From the NCBI GenBank assembly GCA_001792895.1, contig MARA01000001.1, forward strand, positions 2,976,001-3,040,000: a stretch of DNA of 64,000 bases, given 5' to 3'. The translations under genes and the position numbers were made by a program. Positions 23,410 through 33,988 of this stretch are shown in pieces. How positions within the stretch are numbered: the first letter of the stretch is position 1; the number at the start of each line of letters is the position of its first letter. This stretch comes from Lentinus brumalis. Its lineage: Eukaryota > Basidiomycota > Agaricomycetes > Polyporales > Polyporaceae. The notes below the pieces were generated by a model, which did not search any database, was not told the origin of the DNA, and saw only the letters and a list, made by a program, of their open reading frames with translations.

Positions 23410-24666
23410 TCAGTCGGCATTGAGATTGGCGAGCAATCTCTTGCGACTCTCCGCTTCAGCCTTCGCGAGACGAGCGAAGGAATTCGTGCCGCGTCCTAGG
23501 AGGCTCTTGCGTATCCGCATCTCCTCGGTGGTACGGACATGCGCTGCGAGCGCCGCCTGGTTGTGTGTGACCCGTTTCTTCGACTCCTTGAAGGGTCCCA
23601 CCGTCTTGGCTTTCAGTCCAATCCCGAGACGGTCGGACTTTAGCACGGTAGCTATTGGTGTCAAGAGTGCTGTGGGATTGTGCGAGGGGACTATCGCAGG
23701 ACGTTCCAGGGCAGTGTCGGGAGCGGTCTGCTTGTCCGTGTCTTCGTCCGAGTCGGAGAGGGTCAGGTCGACAACTTCGACCTTCCGTACCTCACGAACC
23801 TCGTCATCATCATCGCCCAGGAGCACTTCCCTCTCCTCCATCTTCACCGAGAGTTCAGGATCATCCAAGATGGTCCGCGCCGGCCTCTTCTCCAGCGCTT
23901 TCTGCGTAAGCGTCCGCCTGGGAGCGGAGGCACCGAGGGCTTCGCCTTCACTCCATCCACTCTGTTGGAGCATAGCAAAACCCTTATTAGATGGACCGAT
24001 GTGGAGGAAGACAGGCGGCACGAATGGCTGATCTTTGGGTTCTGGGGGTGGCTCCCTCGTGAAGATGTCTGCGAGGGTAGGAGTAGGAGTGGAACGTGAT
24101 GATGAAGGCTCGGACCTGATTGCATTGGTGATAAACCAATTGTTCTTGTCTCTGGGTATAGGAGCAACGGGTCGATGGGTCGAGGGACCGGCTTGTGATG
24201 GATTGAGGGATGGTTTAGGGCTGATGGTGCGAGGAAGGTGTGGAGGCTCTGCAATCGGCGTGTCGACCTCTGATTTCGGTGGTGCTACAGAGTTCGAAGC
24301 ATCTGGAGGAGGTGTCGAAGAGACGCCAGGGGGTGAAGATGCTTGGGTGCCAGCGACAGGCGCACTGGATCCTCGAGTGAGCGAACGATACCAGCTGCTA
24401 AGCTGGGCGGAGGGAGGTGGCGCTTCTTCTCGCAGTATTGCAGATGATGCACCGCCGATCATGTTGTTGACCTCGTCGTAGGACACGATCGCGGGAACGA
24501 AACGAGGCGCGTTCTTGAGACGACGATTTACTCCGAAGGTCGACTCCGTGAGCCATGGGTCCCGCGGGTCTTCTTCCACATTCTCCGCCACAAGTTGTTC
24601 ATCCTCTGTATCCTTGCGTTTGGGTGGGTCGTAGTGTGAATAGATGTAGTGGGTCACAGTAGCCAT
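23410..24666 (-). CDS. G-patch domain protein, 418 aa, single exon
   Basis: Likely nuclear RNA-processing factor; G-patch proteins recruit and activate DEAH-box helicases. The glycine-rich G-patch begins about residue 217 (KGFAMLQQSGWSEGEALG) and its conserved end (LLTPIATVLKSDRLGIGLK) appears near 345-365, so the domain is interrupted by an acidic, Ser/Asp-rich insert of roughly 110 residues. Other regions: YDPPKRKDTEDEQ near the N-terminus, a long Pro/Ser-rich disordered segment (about 85-170), and a basic C-terminus. The insert resembles the split G-patch seen in several fungal proteins of unknown function; I cannot assign an orthologue. Confidence 0.82.
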   Translation of the reverse strand: MATVTHYIYSHYDPPKRKDTEDEQLVAENVEEDPRDPWLTESTFGVNRRLKNAPRFVPAIVSYDEVNNMIGGASSAILREEAPPPSAQLSSWYRSLTRGSSAPVAGTQASSPPGVSSTPPPDASNSVAPPKSEVDTPIAEPPHLPRTISPKPSLNPSQAGPSTHRPVAPIPRDKNNWFITNAIRSEPSSSRSTPTPTLADIFTREPPPEPKDQPFVPPVFLHIGPSNKGFAMLQQSGWSEGEALGASAPRRTLTQKALEKRPARTILDDPELSVKMEEREVLLGDDDDEVREVRKVEVVDLTLSDSDEDTDKQTAPDTALERPAIVPSHNPTALLTPIATVLKSDRLGIGLKAKTVGPFKESKKRVTHNQAALAAHVRTTEEMRIRKSLLGRGTNSFARLAKAEAESRKRLLANLNAD

Positions 24667-24940
24667 AGGCCAGGACCAGTGAAGTGGGTGATGGTAGCGG
24701 GCGAAGAGAGACTTGTTCAGGACCCCTAATGCAAGCGCCCTATGACACTCATTGAGCCACGTGACTAGCTGCTACGCGGTAGGCGCCTACTCCCACTGGC
24801 ACTAATCACTGATTTATTAAATCACTGTCAGTCCAAGCACGCGTACTTGTTCCCAACTATCGACCGCGTTCTCCTTCAAACCTCCTGTGCCACTCTGCTG
24901 CTATTGCGACTCACTTTACCTCTGCATCTGAAAGGCAGAT
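24667..24940. promoter_or_regulatory. 274-bp bidirectional promoter, G-patch gene / SIKE-like gene
   Basis: A short interval between two divergent starts (24666 minus, 24941 plus) that must hold both promoters. It is AT-richer than its flanks (TTTATTAAATCA near 24812) without a clear TATA box. Confidence 0.5.
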
Positions 24941-26246
24941 ATGGATCCAAATGGCGACCCCGATGTTCTACGTGTCTGGTCATTGCTCTCTGAGGTCTCC
25001 GAGCAACTCAGCCAGAACCGGTCTTCTGCAGTCAACCTCCATGCTCTTGCGGATGGCGCGAAGGTTGGTGGACGCATGTGTGGGCAGGACCAGATGTAAG
25101 CTGAGTTGATGTACAGGCGCAAGCTATCCATTCGCAGACTGGCTTTGTGTTACGCCGGTGTGTACTGCAACTATGTCGGACGCCCCAAAGCTGACCGAGC
25201 ACAAGCTTCAACCTAGACAAACCGAAAGGTACGTACATACACCTGTTACTTGAACTGCTGGAACCCACTGTGTCTTGCAGAGGTCTATGATGCCGAGTTG
25301 GAACGCATGAACGCGGCCATGTCCGCAGAGAACCTCACCCTCCTCAACGACAACCGACAACTCAGTGCCCTCATCCGCGAATACGAACAGACCCTTGAAA
25401 GCATCATGGAGACCTTTCGCACACGCGCCGTAAGCAGTCTCCATCCAGCACAATCCCTGCTCCTCTCATACATCGGCGCAGCACGAAGTGCAACAACGCG
25501 AACTTGCACTCATGCGTCAATACGAGAGCGTCATCGTACAGCGTGAATCCGAAGCCCTCGAAGAGTCGTTGGTGATCAACAACGCACGCTCAGAATCCCT
25601 TGCCCGCATCGGTCGTATGCTTCGCGCCATGTTACGGAGGTTAGGTGGGGAGGACGTCCGCGTGTACGAGGCACATCAAGCGCATACCGAGGCGATCGCC
25701 GCCGGGCGATCCCGTGAAGCGTCATCATCATCCCAGCCAGCTCCCGACCGCAGAGAGGCATCAAGAGATACGGAGGGTAATGAGCACGACAAGGGCAAGG
25801 GACGCATGGACGAGCCGCAGGACGAGGCAGGAGCGGACTCGCCCGACGCCGACGCCGATATCGTTGAGGAGGAGGACGACCCTGAAAAGCGCCTCGCAGC
25901 AGCCGAGTGGGCCCTCGAACGCGAGAGCGAGCTCTGCCGACTGGAGAAGGAGAACGAACAACTACGCGCTCTCGTAGCTGGCCTGCACAATGCCGCAGCG
26001 TCGACCTCAGCATCCGAGCGAGCCGCCGCGCCACCGCCACTAACGCATCGAAGCACGGATTCTTCATCCTCTGCGATCCCGGACAACCCGAATGGCGAGG
26101 GTGAGGCCCGAGGCTCCGATGAGCACTCCGCGTTCTCCACGCTCCCGCGACAGCAGCAGCAGAGGCTGCTCGGAGGGCGGCCTGGGACCGTCGGGCCGTT
26201 TGGCACGTACAAGAAGTCCACGATACTCCGGGTGGATAACCGGTAG
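24941..26246 (+). CDS. Coiled-coil protein, SIKE/FGFR1OP2-like (possible STRIPAK component), 366 aa
   Basis: Exons 24941-25063, 25117-25157, 25206-25228, 25281-25429, 25482-26246; exon 3 is only 23 nt. Residues about 60-160 form a continuous coiled coil with the pattern ENLTLLNDNRQLSALIREYE followed by TLESIMETFR, which resembles the SIKE/FGFR1OP2 family; filamentous fungi have a member of this family in the STRIPAK phosphatase-kinase complex. The C-terminal half is disordered and acidic (DADADIVEEEDDPEKR), with a second short coiled coil near 255-275, then Ser/Ala-rich sequence and a KKSTILRV end. The family assignment is from pattern recognition and is moderate; it could be another cytoskeletal coiled-coil protein. 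Confidence 0.65.
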
Positions 26247-26835
26247 TCGGGTCGATCGGCAACATGTCGATTGTGTTTTGCTCGGAGTATCTGAAGACGG
26301 ATGTCGGACTTGGTGAGCCTAACTGCCGCGGTGCCTGTCCCTGTGCATCGTGCTCACGAACGCGTGGCCGACCATTTGCCTAGACGTGTGCCACCGCCGC
26401 CACCGTCTGCCACGCTGCACGCTCGTTGTCTCGCGGACTGAGGGTCGATGTCATCGCGGCTACATATTTATTTCATCGGATTTGGATCGTGCATATCGCA
26501 CGCAAATACTGCGCACCGCACGTACGCCTCGATTCCAGAGGTGAGAAAGTATAGATACATATTACTATGGTATAACTGCATGCAGCGTTCTCGGCGAAAC
26601 CAGCGAAACCAGCGACAAGCCACAGCGGACGGGGCACACGAGAGCTATAAGCAAGATACACACTAATACATTAGCTTACACTCTCAGTCGCGACGAGGTC
26701 GACGGCGGAGAGGGCTCAAAGCATGGGAGAAAGCAGCTTTCGGGGTATCAGAACCGATCCAGGTTCAGGTCTTCAGAGCTGGGCACCATAAGTCACCTAT
26801 ATAGTCGGATTGGACGGCAGGGTCGTCGATGCGTG
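26247..26835. other. Convergent intergenic region
   Basis: 589 bp between the SIKE-like gene (plus) and an F-box gene (minus); only 3' flanking sequence is seen. Confidence 0.4.
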
Positions 26836-28842
26836 CTATGAGAGGGAGGGCTCTCCCCAAACGCTCTTGACGCTTTCGCACTTGACATCGGCCACGTACA
26901 TCCGGAGCCATTGCACCATCTCCTTGCTGATTTGGTGACAACGCGTGAGGTCGACCGACTCCAGGCGGACTGGACGGCCCATGGCGAGCGAGGCAGACGA
27001 TAGCACCGGCACCGAAGGTTGGCGCGCAAGGATATGTGCGCTGGCAGCGAACGCAGATGCGGACGAGGAGGACGAGGAGGAAGACACGGCCTGACGGTGA
27101 TGTGTGGATGCAGCGGCAGCGGCAGAGGCAGAGGAAGACGATGTCGAAGGCGACGCGCCCGACATCGAGATCACAGGCTGCGAATGTGGTTGGTGGGGCA
27201 AAGGCTGGCGGGGGAACGCCCGCGAATGCGGTGGCAAACGAGACTCGACGATGGAACGGAGGGTTTCCCACTCGAGGGACGTGCAGCCCTCTACGGACAG
27301 CGTGGTCAGCTTGGGGCACGCCCATGTCTGGGAGACCGGCGGTGCGGCAAGATTCTGAAACGGATAGGTCAGCGCACAGCAGTCCCCGGCATGCCAATTA
27401 GATGCACTCACTCGCATGAGGTTCGACGTGACGTCCTCCACATCGACGAGCTCCAGGGATGTCAGGGACGACAGACGCTGCAGCAGGCGCGCGAAGCGCA
27501 ACTCGCTGAAGAAGCACGACTCGATCCGCAGGTGACGCAACGGGAGGACCGTCAGGGACTGCCTACGCAGAGCCTCCAGTATTGGGGACACGTTATCCAG
27601 ATAGCACAGCTCGACACGTTCCAGCGCCGGGAACGCGAGCAGGCTGATTATGGTCCGCGTGCGCAGATTGCCGGAATAGTAGAACGAAGCCTTACGAAGC
27701 TTCGGCAGCTGGATTGCGCGCGTGTCCGACACGCGTGCGAGGACATGATCATCGTGCTCGGGAACCTCGGGAGTCAGCGTCGTGCAGCTCTCCGGGTCCA
27801 CGTCGGACATATTCCGAAGGACGAGTTCCTCGAGTAGCGGGCATGCGCGCAGGGTCTTCAGTATGACGTCGACCGCGGGCGAGAAGCCGTTCCAGTAGCC
27901 GCCCAATTTGAGTACGCGGAGGTTGCTGAGCAGTGCGGGATCCCAACTGAAGTTGAACGACGTGAAGGAGGAAGACCGCAACCGCGGTGTGGTACGTTCG
28001 AAGAGCGGGAGCGGGGGCTTCGAATAGTGGTCCTCCTGCATGGAATGCGAGACGCACACGGAGAGAACCTCGAGCTGTGGCGCCTGCTCCTTGCACCGGC
28101 TCAGGGCAGCATGAGCTTGTGGTCGACTGGGAACGATGAGATGGAATGTCTTCCAGCGCCATATTGCGGGGCGCACGAGGTCCATGGCGGTCACGATACT
28201 CTCAGTCGACACCGTGCCGTGCTCCATCCGTGGGCTAAAGTCCAGGCAGATGCGTAAGGGCGCGGTCTTGGACCGGTCGAGCTTGAGAATCGCCCTGTCC
28301 GTGGAGTGGTGTGTGCCCATCACGACCCGCGTCCAGAGCATGGGGGACTTGACCGCCACATCCCGCCAATACTGGCAAACGAGCATCATGTTTGACAGCG
28401 TGATCGAGTCTTCTTCTTCCTCGTCCATGACCGCAATCGAGAAGATGGACGCGAGGAGATCGTTCGGGAGACGTTGGACAGGAGACTGCATACGGACCGC
28501 TTGTTCCAGCCGTGACTCCAGCAGATCCCGTTCGCTCAGAAGCGACGCCATCTTGGACTCCAGAGAGTGTATTGCTTCCCGTAAGTGGGGGATCGACAAG
28601 TTCGCGGTAGTTCTCCGGGGGCTGGACATCCACGATGCAGGAGCCCGAGAAGAACTGCTCGGCGGTGGCGGGGCTTCTTGAACGCGCCGGTGGGATGCGC
28701 CCTTGTCCGAGTACGCGGCGGCCATGAGGGTCGAGGGTTCGCAGTACGTCGGGTCGTACGGCGGGGGCTCGGAGTACTCGGAAGTCCAGGACATGGTGGT
28801 AGGGGCGCGGACGAGGGGCTGCTCGAGGGTAGAGTAGGCCAT
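26836..28842 (-). CDS. F-box protein with LRR-like repeats, 649 aa
   Basis: Probable substrate receptor of an SCF ubiquitin ligase. Exons 28842-27412 and 27354-26836; the 57-nt intron between them (GTGAGT...TTTCAG) has no stop and would otherwise read through in frame. The N-terminal about 85 residues are Pro/Ser-rich. A coiled coil follows (REAIHSLESKMASLLSERDL), then the F-box (VQRLPNDLLASIFSIAV ... MLVCQYWRDVAVKSPMLW). The rest holds degenerate leucine-rich repeats, each a short strand such as NLRVLKLGGYW or LPLRHLRIESC. A Ser/Ala-rich insert of about 80 residues lies near the C-terminus. Coiled coil plus F-box plus LRR is the standard plan of the large lineage-specific F-box families in Agaricomycetes; the target is unknown. 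Confidence 0.85.
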   Translation of the reverse strand: MAYSTLEQPLVRAPTTMSWTSEYSEPPPYDPTYCEPSTLMAAAYSDKGASHRRVQEAPPPPSSSSRAPASWMSSPRRTTANLSIPHLREAIHSLESKMASLLSERDLLESRLEQAVRMQSPVQRLPNDLLASIFSIAVMDEEEEDSITLSNMMLVCQYWRDVAVKSPMLWTRVVMGTHHSTDRAILKLDRSKTAPLRICLDFSPRMEHGTVSTESIVTAMDLVRPAIWRWKTFHLIVPSRPQAHAALSRCKEQAPQLEVLSVCVSHSMQEDHYSKPPLPLFERTTPRLRSSSFTSFNFSWDPALLSNLRVLKLGGYWNGFSPAVDVILKTLRACPLLEELVLRNMSDVDPESCTTLTPEVPEHDDHVLARVSDTRAIQLPKLRKASFYYSGNLRTRTIISLLAFPALERVELCYLDNVSPILEALRRQSLTVLPLRHLRIESCFFSELRFARLLQRLSSLTSLELVDVEDVTSNLMRVSASNWHAGDCCALTYPFQNLAAPPVSQTWACPKLTTLSVEGCTSLEWETLRSIVESRLPPHSRAFPRQPLPHQPHSQPVISMSGASPSTSSSSASAAAAASTHHRQAVSSSSSSSSASAFAASAHILARQPSVPVLSSASLAMGRPVRLESVDLTRCHQISKEMVQWLRMYVADVKCESVKSVWGEPSLS

Positions 28843-30336
28843 GGCAGAGGGATGGAGGCGAGGGTGGGCTGGAGAAGAGGAGTGTGGTGCATATTATACC
28901 CTCGAGCTCTGGGCAGGGCTGCCGGTCGCGTCCCTTTGCGCGACGGAAGAGGAGGTCGCGGCGTGCGAAAGCAAGTTCCGAAGACAATCGGCTGGTTTCT
29001 GAATCTCGTTGCGTAGAGCACGGCGCTGCTGCCGCGCGGGGCGTTCGCTAGCTCGAATGGGGCAGCGCGGTGGAATGGAGGCGTTGGGAGCGACGAAACA
29101 CGACGCAGAGGGATAGCGGTCCGTGAAGTGGGTCTTCTGCGGTGTGTGGGCGCGTGCGGGCGTGCGCTGAAACAACAAGACAGTCGGATGATGTTTGGGC
29201 AGAAAGAACAAGGGCGGCGACGCGACGACGCACCTGGACGACGTCAAGGCAAGACGGGGCGGATCCGGCGGACCTGGGCGGCGGAGTGGGCGGGCGGGAG
29301 GCTCTCAGGGAGAAAATATGAGACGGGTTGGCGATCTGACATTGATAAAGGCGTTTTTGTGCGAGGGGAGGATGATGGAAGAGACACGAGGCTGGGTGCA
29401 TGTCTGGCCGAGCGGTGCGTGTCATAGAGAACTGTTTGTGGGTGACCTGCAACGTGGGACGTCGAATAGCAGCCCGCAACACGAGGGAGGGAACGAGGCA
29501 CGACCCGAGCCGTCTCCGTCCCCTCGCTTCGCCTCCCCCGGCCCAATCCTCCTCGACGCCTCTTATCGCGTTCCCAGTCCTGTCTTTGCATCAGAACCGT
29601 TTTACGCTCTTCGTAAACCCTATCCGACCGCACTCCCGGCAACTCGAACGCGGTTTCCGGGGTCTGGAGGTCCATCCCGCGACGTGTTTCATGCAATTGT
29701 GGGTACAGCGTAGAGCGACAAGGTCTCGATGTATTCATCTGACGCAGACCGTCCGCCATTTGCCTGGTCCGGCAGCCCTCGCAACTCGTAAAATCAAGAT
29801 ACAAAGACTTCAAGTTCACAAGCGCAGTACATCGTACGAGTTTCCGTACGGTGGAGCGAGACGCTCAGCAGAGCCGCAGCTTCTGTGTCGTCTAGAGAGT
29901 GAGAAGCCTGAAGAGCACGCAGGACAGCAAAAACCAGACGAACGATCCGACGATGCTCAAGTATTTCTCAGAGAAGCGGCGGGCCCAAGTAAGGCCCATC
30001 ACACAGGGCTAATTAGCAGCACACTGATGCGCAAAATCAACATCCACAGCAGCGTGCAACCGTAAGACTGATGAGGTGGATAGACCACTGGTCACCGCTG
30101 TTGACAATGTCGTGGTTATGAAAGGCAGGACGCGAGAGGTTGAAGTACAAGGTCGACCACACCTTGGGTTCCTAGCTACCTAAGAAGGAAACTCCAATAC
30201 GAAAAGGGTCCCGGGGTCCTGCCTCCGATCGACGCTGGCAGTTTTCTGGCAGTTTGAGTCAGAGGAGACAGAGATCTTTTCGCATTGCCTTCTACCGCTG
30301 GAAGCTCTAGGAGCGCATTACAGCGACTGTAGCTAT
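28843..30336. other. 1.5 kb intergenic region
   Basis: GC-rich region upstream of the F-box gene and downstream of the PQ-loop gene. Several open frames cross 28.9-30.0 kb on both strands, but none has a domain, a splice pattern or convincing composition. I see nothing I can support as a gene. Confidence 0.45.
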
Positions 30337-31976
30337 CTAGTCGGCCACCTCCGACTGCTCTTGCAGACGTATTTTCTTGGAGTCTTCCCTTCGGTAGTAG
30401 AAAAACTGGTACAGAACCTGTGCACACACATACGTCAACGTGTAGCACATGGCCGTTTCAACAACTCGAAGCTTACAAAGAGGTCCAAGAAGACGGTGAG
30501 GGCGCTCCCTAATCGAGAAGCAACGACGCGTGCAGCGTCGTGCATTGATCAGCCGTGTGTTTCTGAAGCCAAACCCGGAGATGCACGCACCGGCGATCCA
30601 GGGCGCGTTCACCAAGATATGGCGAGGGTCCAGAGAAGCCGCGAGGATGGACAGAAAGTACGTGGTGTTGCCCGAGATAGAATAGACAAAGAGGAAGGGC
30701 GAGAGCCCCTCGCACCTGGTGCTCAAATTCTTGACTGTGCGCGTCGGCGTTCAGTCCCTGTGCCCCGCTGCCAAACGAAGGCCACGCACCTATCTGCGGA
30801 ACCCGCGCTCCGACTTCGCGCCAAGGTAAGCTCGCAAAGCTTCCAGACAGGGTAGACGCACTCACGGAACAGGGCCGCACTGATCCAGCCCAGGACTTGA
30901 CTTCGCCACTCTACGACCTCGACTGGCTTCGAACGGGGAACTTCCTTGTGGAGGTGCCGGTCTACAGCCCACGCCGCAACGCCAACGCCGAAAACAAACA
31001 GCATCGAGGTCACGAACTTCAGGGTCTCCCTCCGCGCATCCTTAATCTTGGGCAGCCCTTCGGAGTGGCCGTCCCCCGGTAGGAGCGGACTTGCTTCATC
31101 ATAGAGCGCGGACATCCTCGCGTCTTCGGAAACGAGGAGGGGGACACCGCGGCGTGCCCGCTTCCAGCGGTAATAGTAAATTTGTGCCAGCAGGATGGCA
31201 TCACACGAGGAGTACTGCGCGGTGTACGAGGCGTTTCAGCGGAGGCAGTCTGACGTACCATGTAAACCGGGTGCTCACATAAACGCCTAGGATGATAATC
31301 GTGGGCAGTAGGCCGGCCAGGAGAGCGCCGGAGAGGTTGCATAGATCTCCGACAAGCCAGATTAGAACAAAGCTCACGCTAAGCCCTTCTCCCGACTGGA
31401 GCTGGTAGTTCTCAATGATTTGGGGTGAGTACACGACCAGCCTGTGAACAAGATTGATTAGATACAGAGTGAAGCGAAGATGCTCGCACGGGTTTGCAGA
31501 CACGGAAGTGGGAGAGGCGAAAGACCAAAACAGGTCGTTTAACCTTCACTTCGTATTCTTGCCACACTTCCGAAGGACGGCAAGAACAGTGGAAGTCCGA
31601 TCGTCTCGGGGCCTTCCACATCTGTAGTTCTCGTTCTACCTGCTTGCGACGCCAGCATCCATTGGACTGCAGCTCCCAGTGCCCAGCGAGTAGAATTCCT
31701 TGCGGATGGTGCAATTTCATCTGTGCACTTTGCTTGTGAGCCGAGCGGAGGTGCAGGATGCACGCGGGGTGGAAGGCGAACAGAAGCGCCACCCAGACTG
31801 ACCCAGACCCACGAAGACCTGGTGATGCTTCGATGATCGCAGTCAAAGAGACTCACCAGCACGCAATGGATACCCAGCCCAGCTGCACGGACAAACGGTC
31901 AGATATCAATCTCGAGGTGTACTCCGAGGACGATGCATACGAAATTGCTGAGCTCTTGATTACCGTCGTACGCCAT
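30337..31976 (-). CDS. PQ-loop membrane protein, Ypq/PQLC2-like, 284 aa
   Basis: Probable vacuolar (lysosomal) cationic amino-acid exporter of the seven-helix PQ-loop family. Exons 31976-31941, 31882-31857, 31441-31279, 31214-30866, 30813-30790, 30734-30591, 30508-30477, 30417-30337; frame is kept, and three exons are 24-36 nt. The first PQ loop is LGWVSIACW then VVYSPQIIENYQLQSGEGLS, and the second LGWISAALF then LGARVPQIVKN ... CEGLSPFLFVYS. Hydrophobic helices surround each (LAGLLPTIIILGVY; FVTSMLFVFGVGVAAW). The loop between helices 3 and 4 has an SPLLPG acidic-dileucine-like segment, consistent with vacuolar sorting. The intron after exon 2 is long (about 415 nt) for this genome. The two PQ motifs make the family secure; the substrate is inferred. 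Confidence 0.9.
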
Positions 31977-32230
31977 GCTTGAGAGATTCCGGGCAGCACT
32001 CAAAAGGCACTGATGCGGATGCACTCGAGCTCAGGCGTGCGAGTCACCGAACAGCGGGTAGGAAGGAAGATGAGCAGAGAAGAGAGCCAAGGCGCAAGTC
32101 GAGAGGCCCGCGGCAAAGGCCGAAAACAGCCGCTGAGAGCCGCTGCCGCCCTGGGCCGCCGACTGTCGTCAGTGCCGCTCTCCTTGTTCTGTACGGCCGT
32201 CATCTCGCCGTTCGACCTCCGACTCTCGCC
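31977..32230. promoter_or_regulatory. 254-bp bidirectional promoter, PQ-loop gene / PHB2
   Basis: Separates the divergent starts at 31976 (minus) and 32231 (plus). No TATA box is evident, as is common for housekeeping promoters. Confidence 0.5.
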
Positions 32231-33624
32231 ATGAACCAGGAAAATTGGAGGCGTCTTCAGCAGCAGCTGCAACGTGCGAGTGCAGGGGGCGGCGGAGGCC
32301 CGCGCATGCCGCTCAAGGGGTTCTTCGCTGGGTCGGGCCTGCTGGTGGCTCTCGTCGGAGGCGGCATTGCGCTCAATGCAAGTTTGTTCAATGGTGCGCA
32401 TGTGCTTCAACTCGTTTTGGATTACGGGCGACCTGAAGTGTGATATGCCGCGTAGTGGACGGTGGTCATCGTGCAATCAAGTACACAAGGTAAGCAGAGA
32501 TGTGCGAACGTTTCCCCCGCATCCATTCTGACGCCCCTGCCGCGTCGTCCAGGTTGCACGGCGTGAAAGAGGAGGTCTACCCAGAAGGAACGCATCTTAT
32601 GGCAAGTGCTCGGCCGGAGTGTGACGGAACGGCGTATTGACACGTTGACACGGACGCAGATTCCATGGTTTGAGACTCCAATCGTCTACGATATCCGTGC
32701 AAAACCCCGGAACATCGCCTCGCTCACAGGCACCAAAGGCGCGTCTGCTACCGACGCCTCGCGTTGCATTGGCAGCTTCTTATGTCCGCTCGGCCTTCCG
32801 CAGATCTCCAGATGGTCAACATTACGTGCCGTGTGCTCTCCCGCCCCAACATCTCCGCATTGCCCAGCATCTACCGAGAGCTGGGTACCGACTACGACGA
32901 GCGTGTCCTTCCTTCCATCGTCAACGAGGTCCTCAAGAGCGTCGTTGCACAGTTCAACGCCAGTCAGATCATCACCCAGCGTGAACAAGTATGTAGCAAC
33001 CTCATCCTTGTCTTGATACCTTGGGGCCCTAAAGGAGTTTCGTAGGTATCAAGACTGGTCCGGGAGAACCTGATGAGACGCGCGATGCGTTTCAACATCG
33101 TCCTCGACGACGTCTCGATCACGCATGTCGCCTTCTCGCCTGAGTTCACACACGCTGTCGAGGCGAAGCAGGTCTGTAGCCCAGTCTCGATCCTGCTTTT
33201 GCTTCGCTTCTCATTACGTCCCACAGGTCGCCCAACAAACTGCGCTGCGTGCAGCCTTCCTCGTCGATCAGGCCATTCAGGAGAAGCAGGTAAGCAGTAC
33301 TTCCGATAGCAAATATGCCCAACACATCCTGACAGCTGTGTGCAGTCCATCATTGTCCGGGCGCAGGGTGAAGCGCGCAGCGCTGAGCTCATTGGCGAGG
33401 CCGTGCGCCAGAACAAGGGCTTCTTGCAGCTCCGGAGGCTCGAGGCAGCCCGCGATATCGCAAACCTATTGGCTGCGTCTGATAACCGTGTGATGCTCGA
33501 CTCGCAGGGTCTTCTGTTGAATGGTGCGTGTTCGCGCTGAGAATCATGATGCCACGGTGCTGACGCGGAAATCTTAGTTGCTGCTGACGATGCGAAGGAA
33601 TTGCTGTCGTACAACAAAAAGTAA
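32231..33624 (+). CDS. PHB2: Prohibitin-2, 307 aa
   Basis: Subunit of the inner-mitochondrial-membrane prohibitin ring (with PHB1), which scaffolds lipids and holds the m-AAA protease. Exons 32231-32393, 32456-32489, 32553-32601, 32660-32738, 32804-32988, 33046-33171, 33227-33289, 33346-33523, 33578-33624. N-terminal membrane segment ([18 protein letters not shown]), then [29 protein letters not shown], the SPFH/PHB core, the [21 protein letters not shown] segment and C-terminal coiled coil with [17 protein letters not shown]. Length and motifs match PHB2 rather than PHB1. Introns at 32602 (GCAAGT) and 32739 (GCGCGT) begin with GC, and the protein alignment demands them. Confidence 0.96.
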
Positions 33625-33988
33625 TCACTTCATGCCATGTCCTTCTGGCTCGTACGGTGTACCGATTGCTATTGACTCCGCTCTATGAATGTGCATCCCT
33701 GAGAAGCATGTACCATGAGGCGTCCGACTTACATGCTTCCGACTTCCCGGCACACCAGCCATGACGTGATGCAAAGCCCAGACGTCTGCATACCCCTGCG
33801 TAAGTCTCCCTTCTATCGTGACGTCGTACCGTCTAGCTCGCTGTACGGCGTTGGCTAGCAAGTAACGACGTGACTCGTGAGCCCTTCAAGACACGACCAC
33901 GTGACACGTGCGTTCATGTGTCGTGGGGAGCAGCCACTAGTGCCAGTTGTCATTCGCCACGACTCTCTCCTACAACGCCGCATCTCCA
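33625..33988. other. PHB2-MSH5 spacer
   Basis: 364 bp containing the PHB2 3' end and MSH5 promoter; no gene is seen. Confidence 0.4.

Noticed and set aside
27355..27411. 19 extra residues in the 668-aa version of the F-box protein
   Set aside because: The stretch has a perfect GTGAGT donor and TTTCAG acceptor; treated as an intron, giving 649 aa.
28900..30000. Several long open frames on both strands
   Set aside because: All lie in GC-rich sequence where stops are rare; none has recognisable domains, and they overlap one another.
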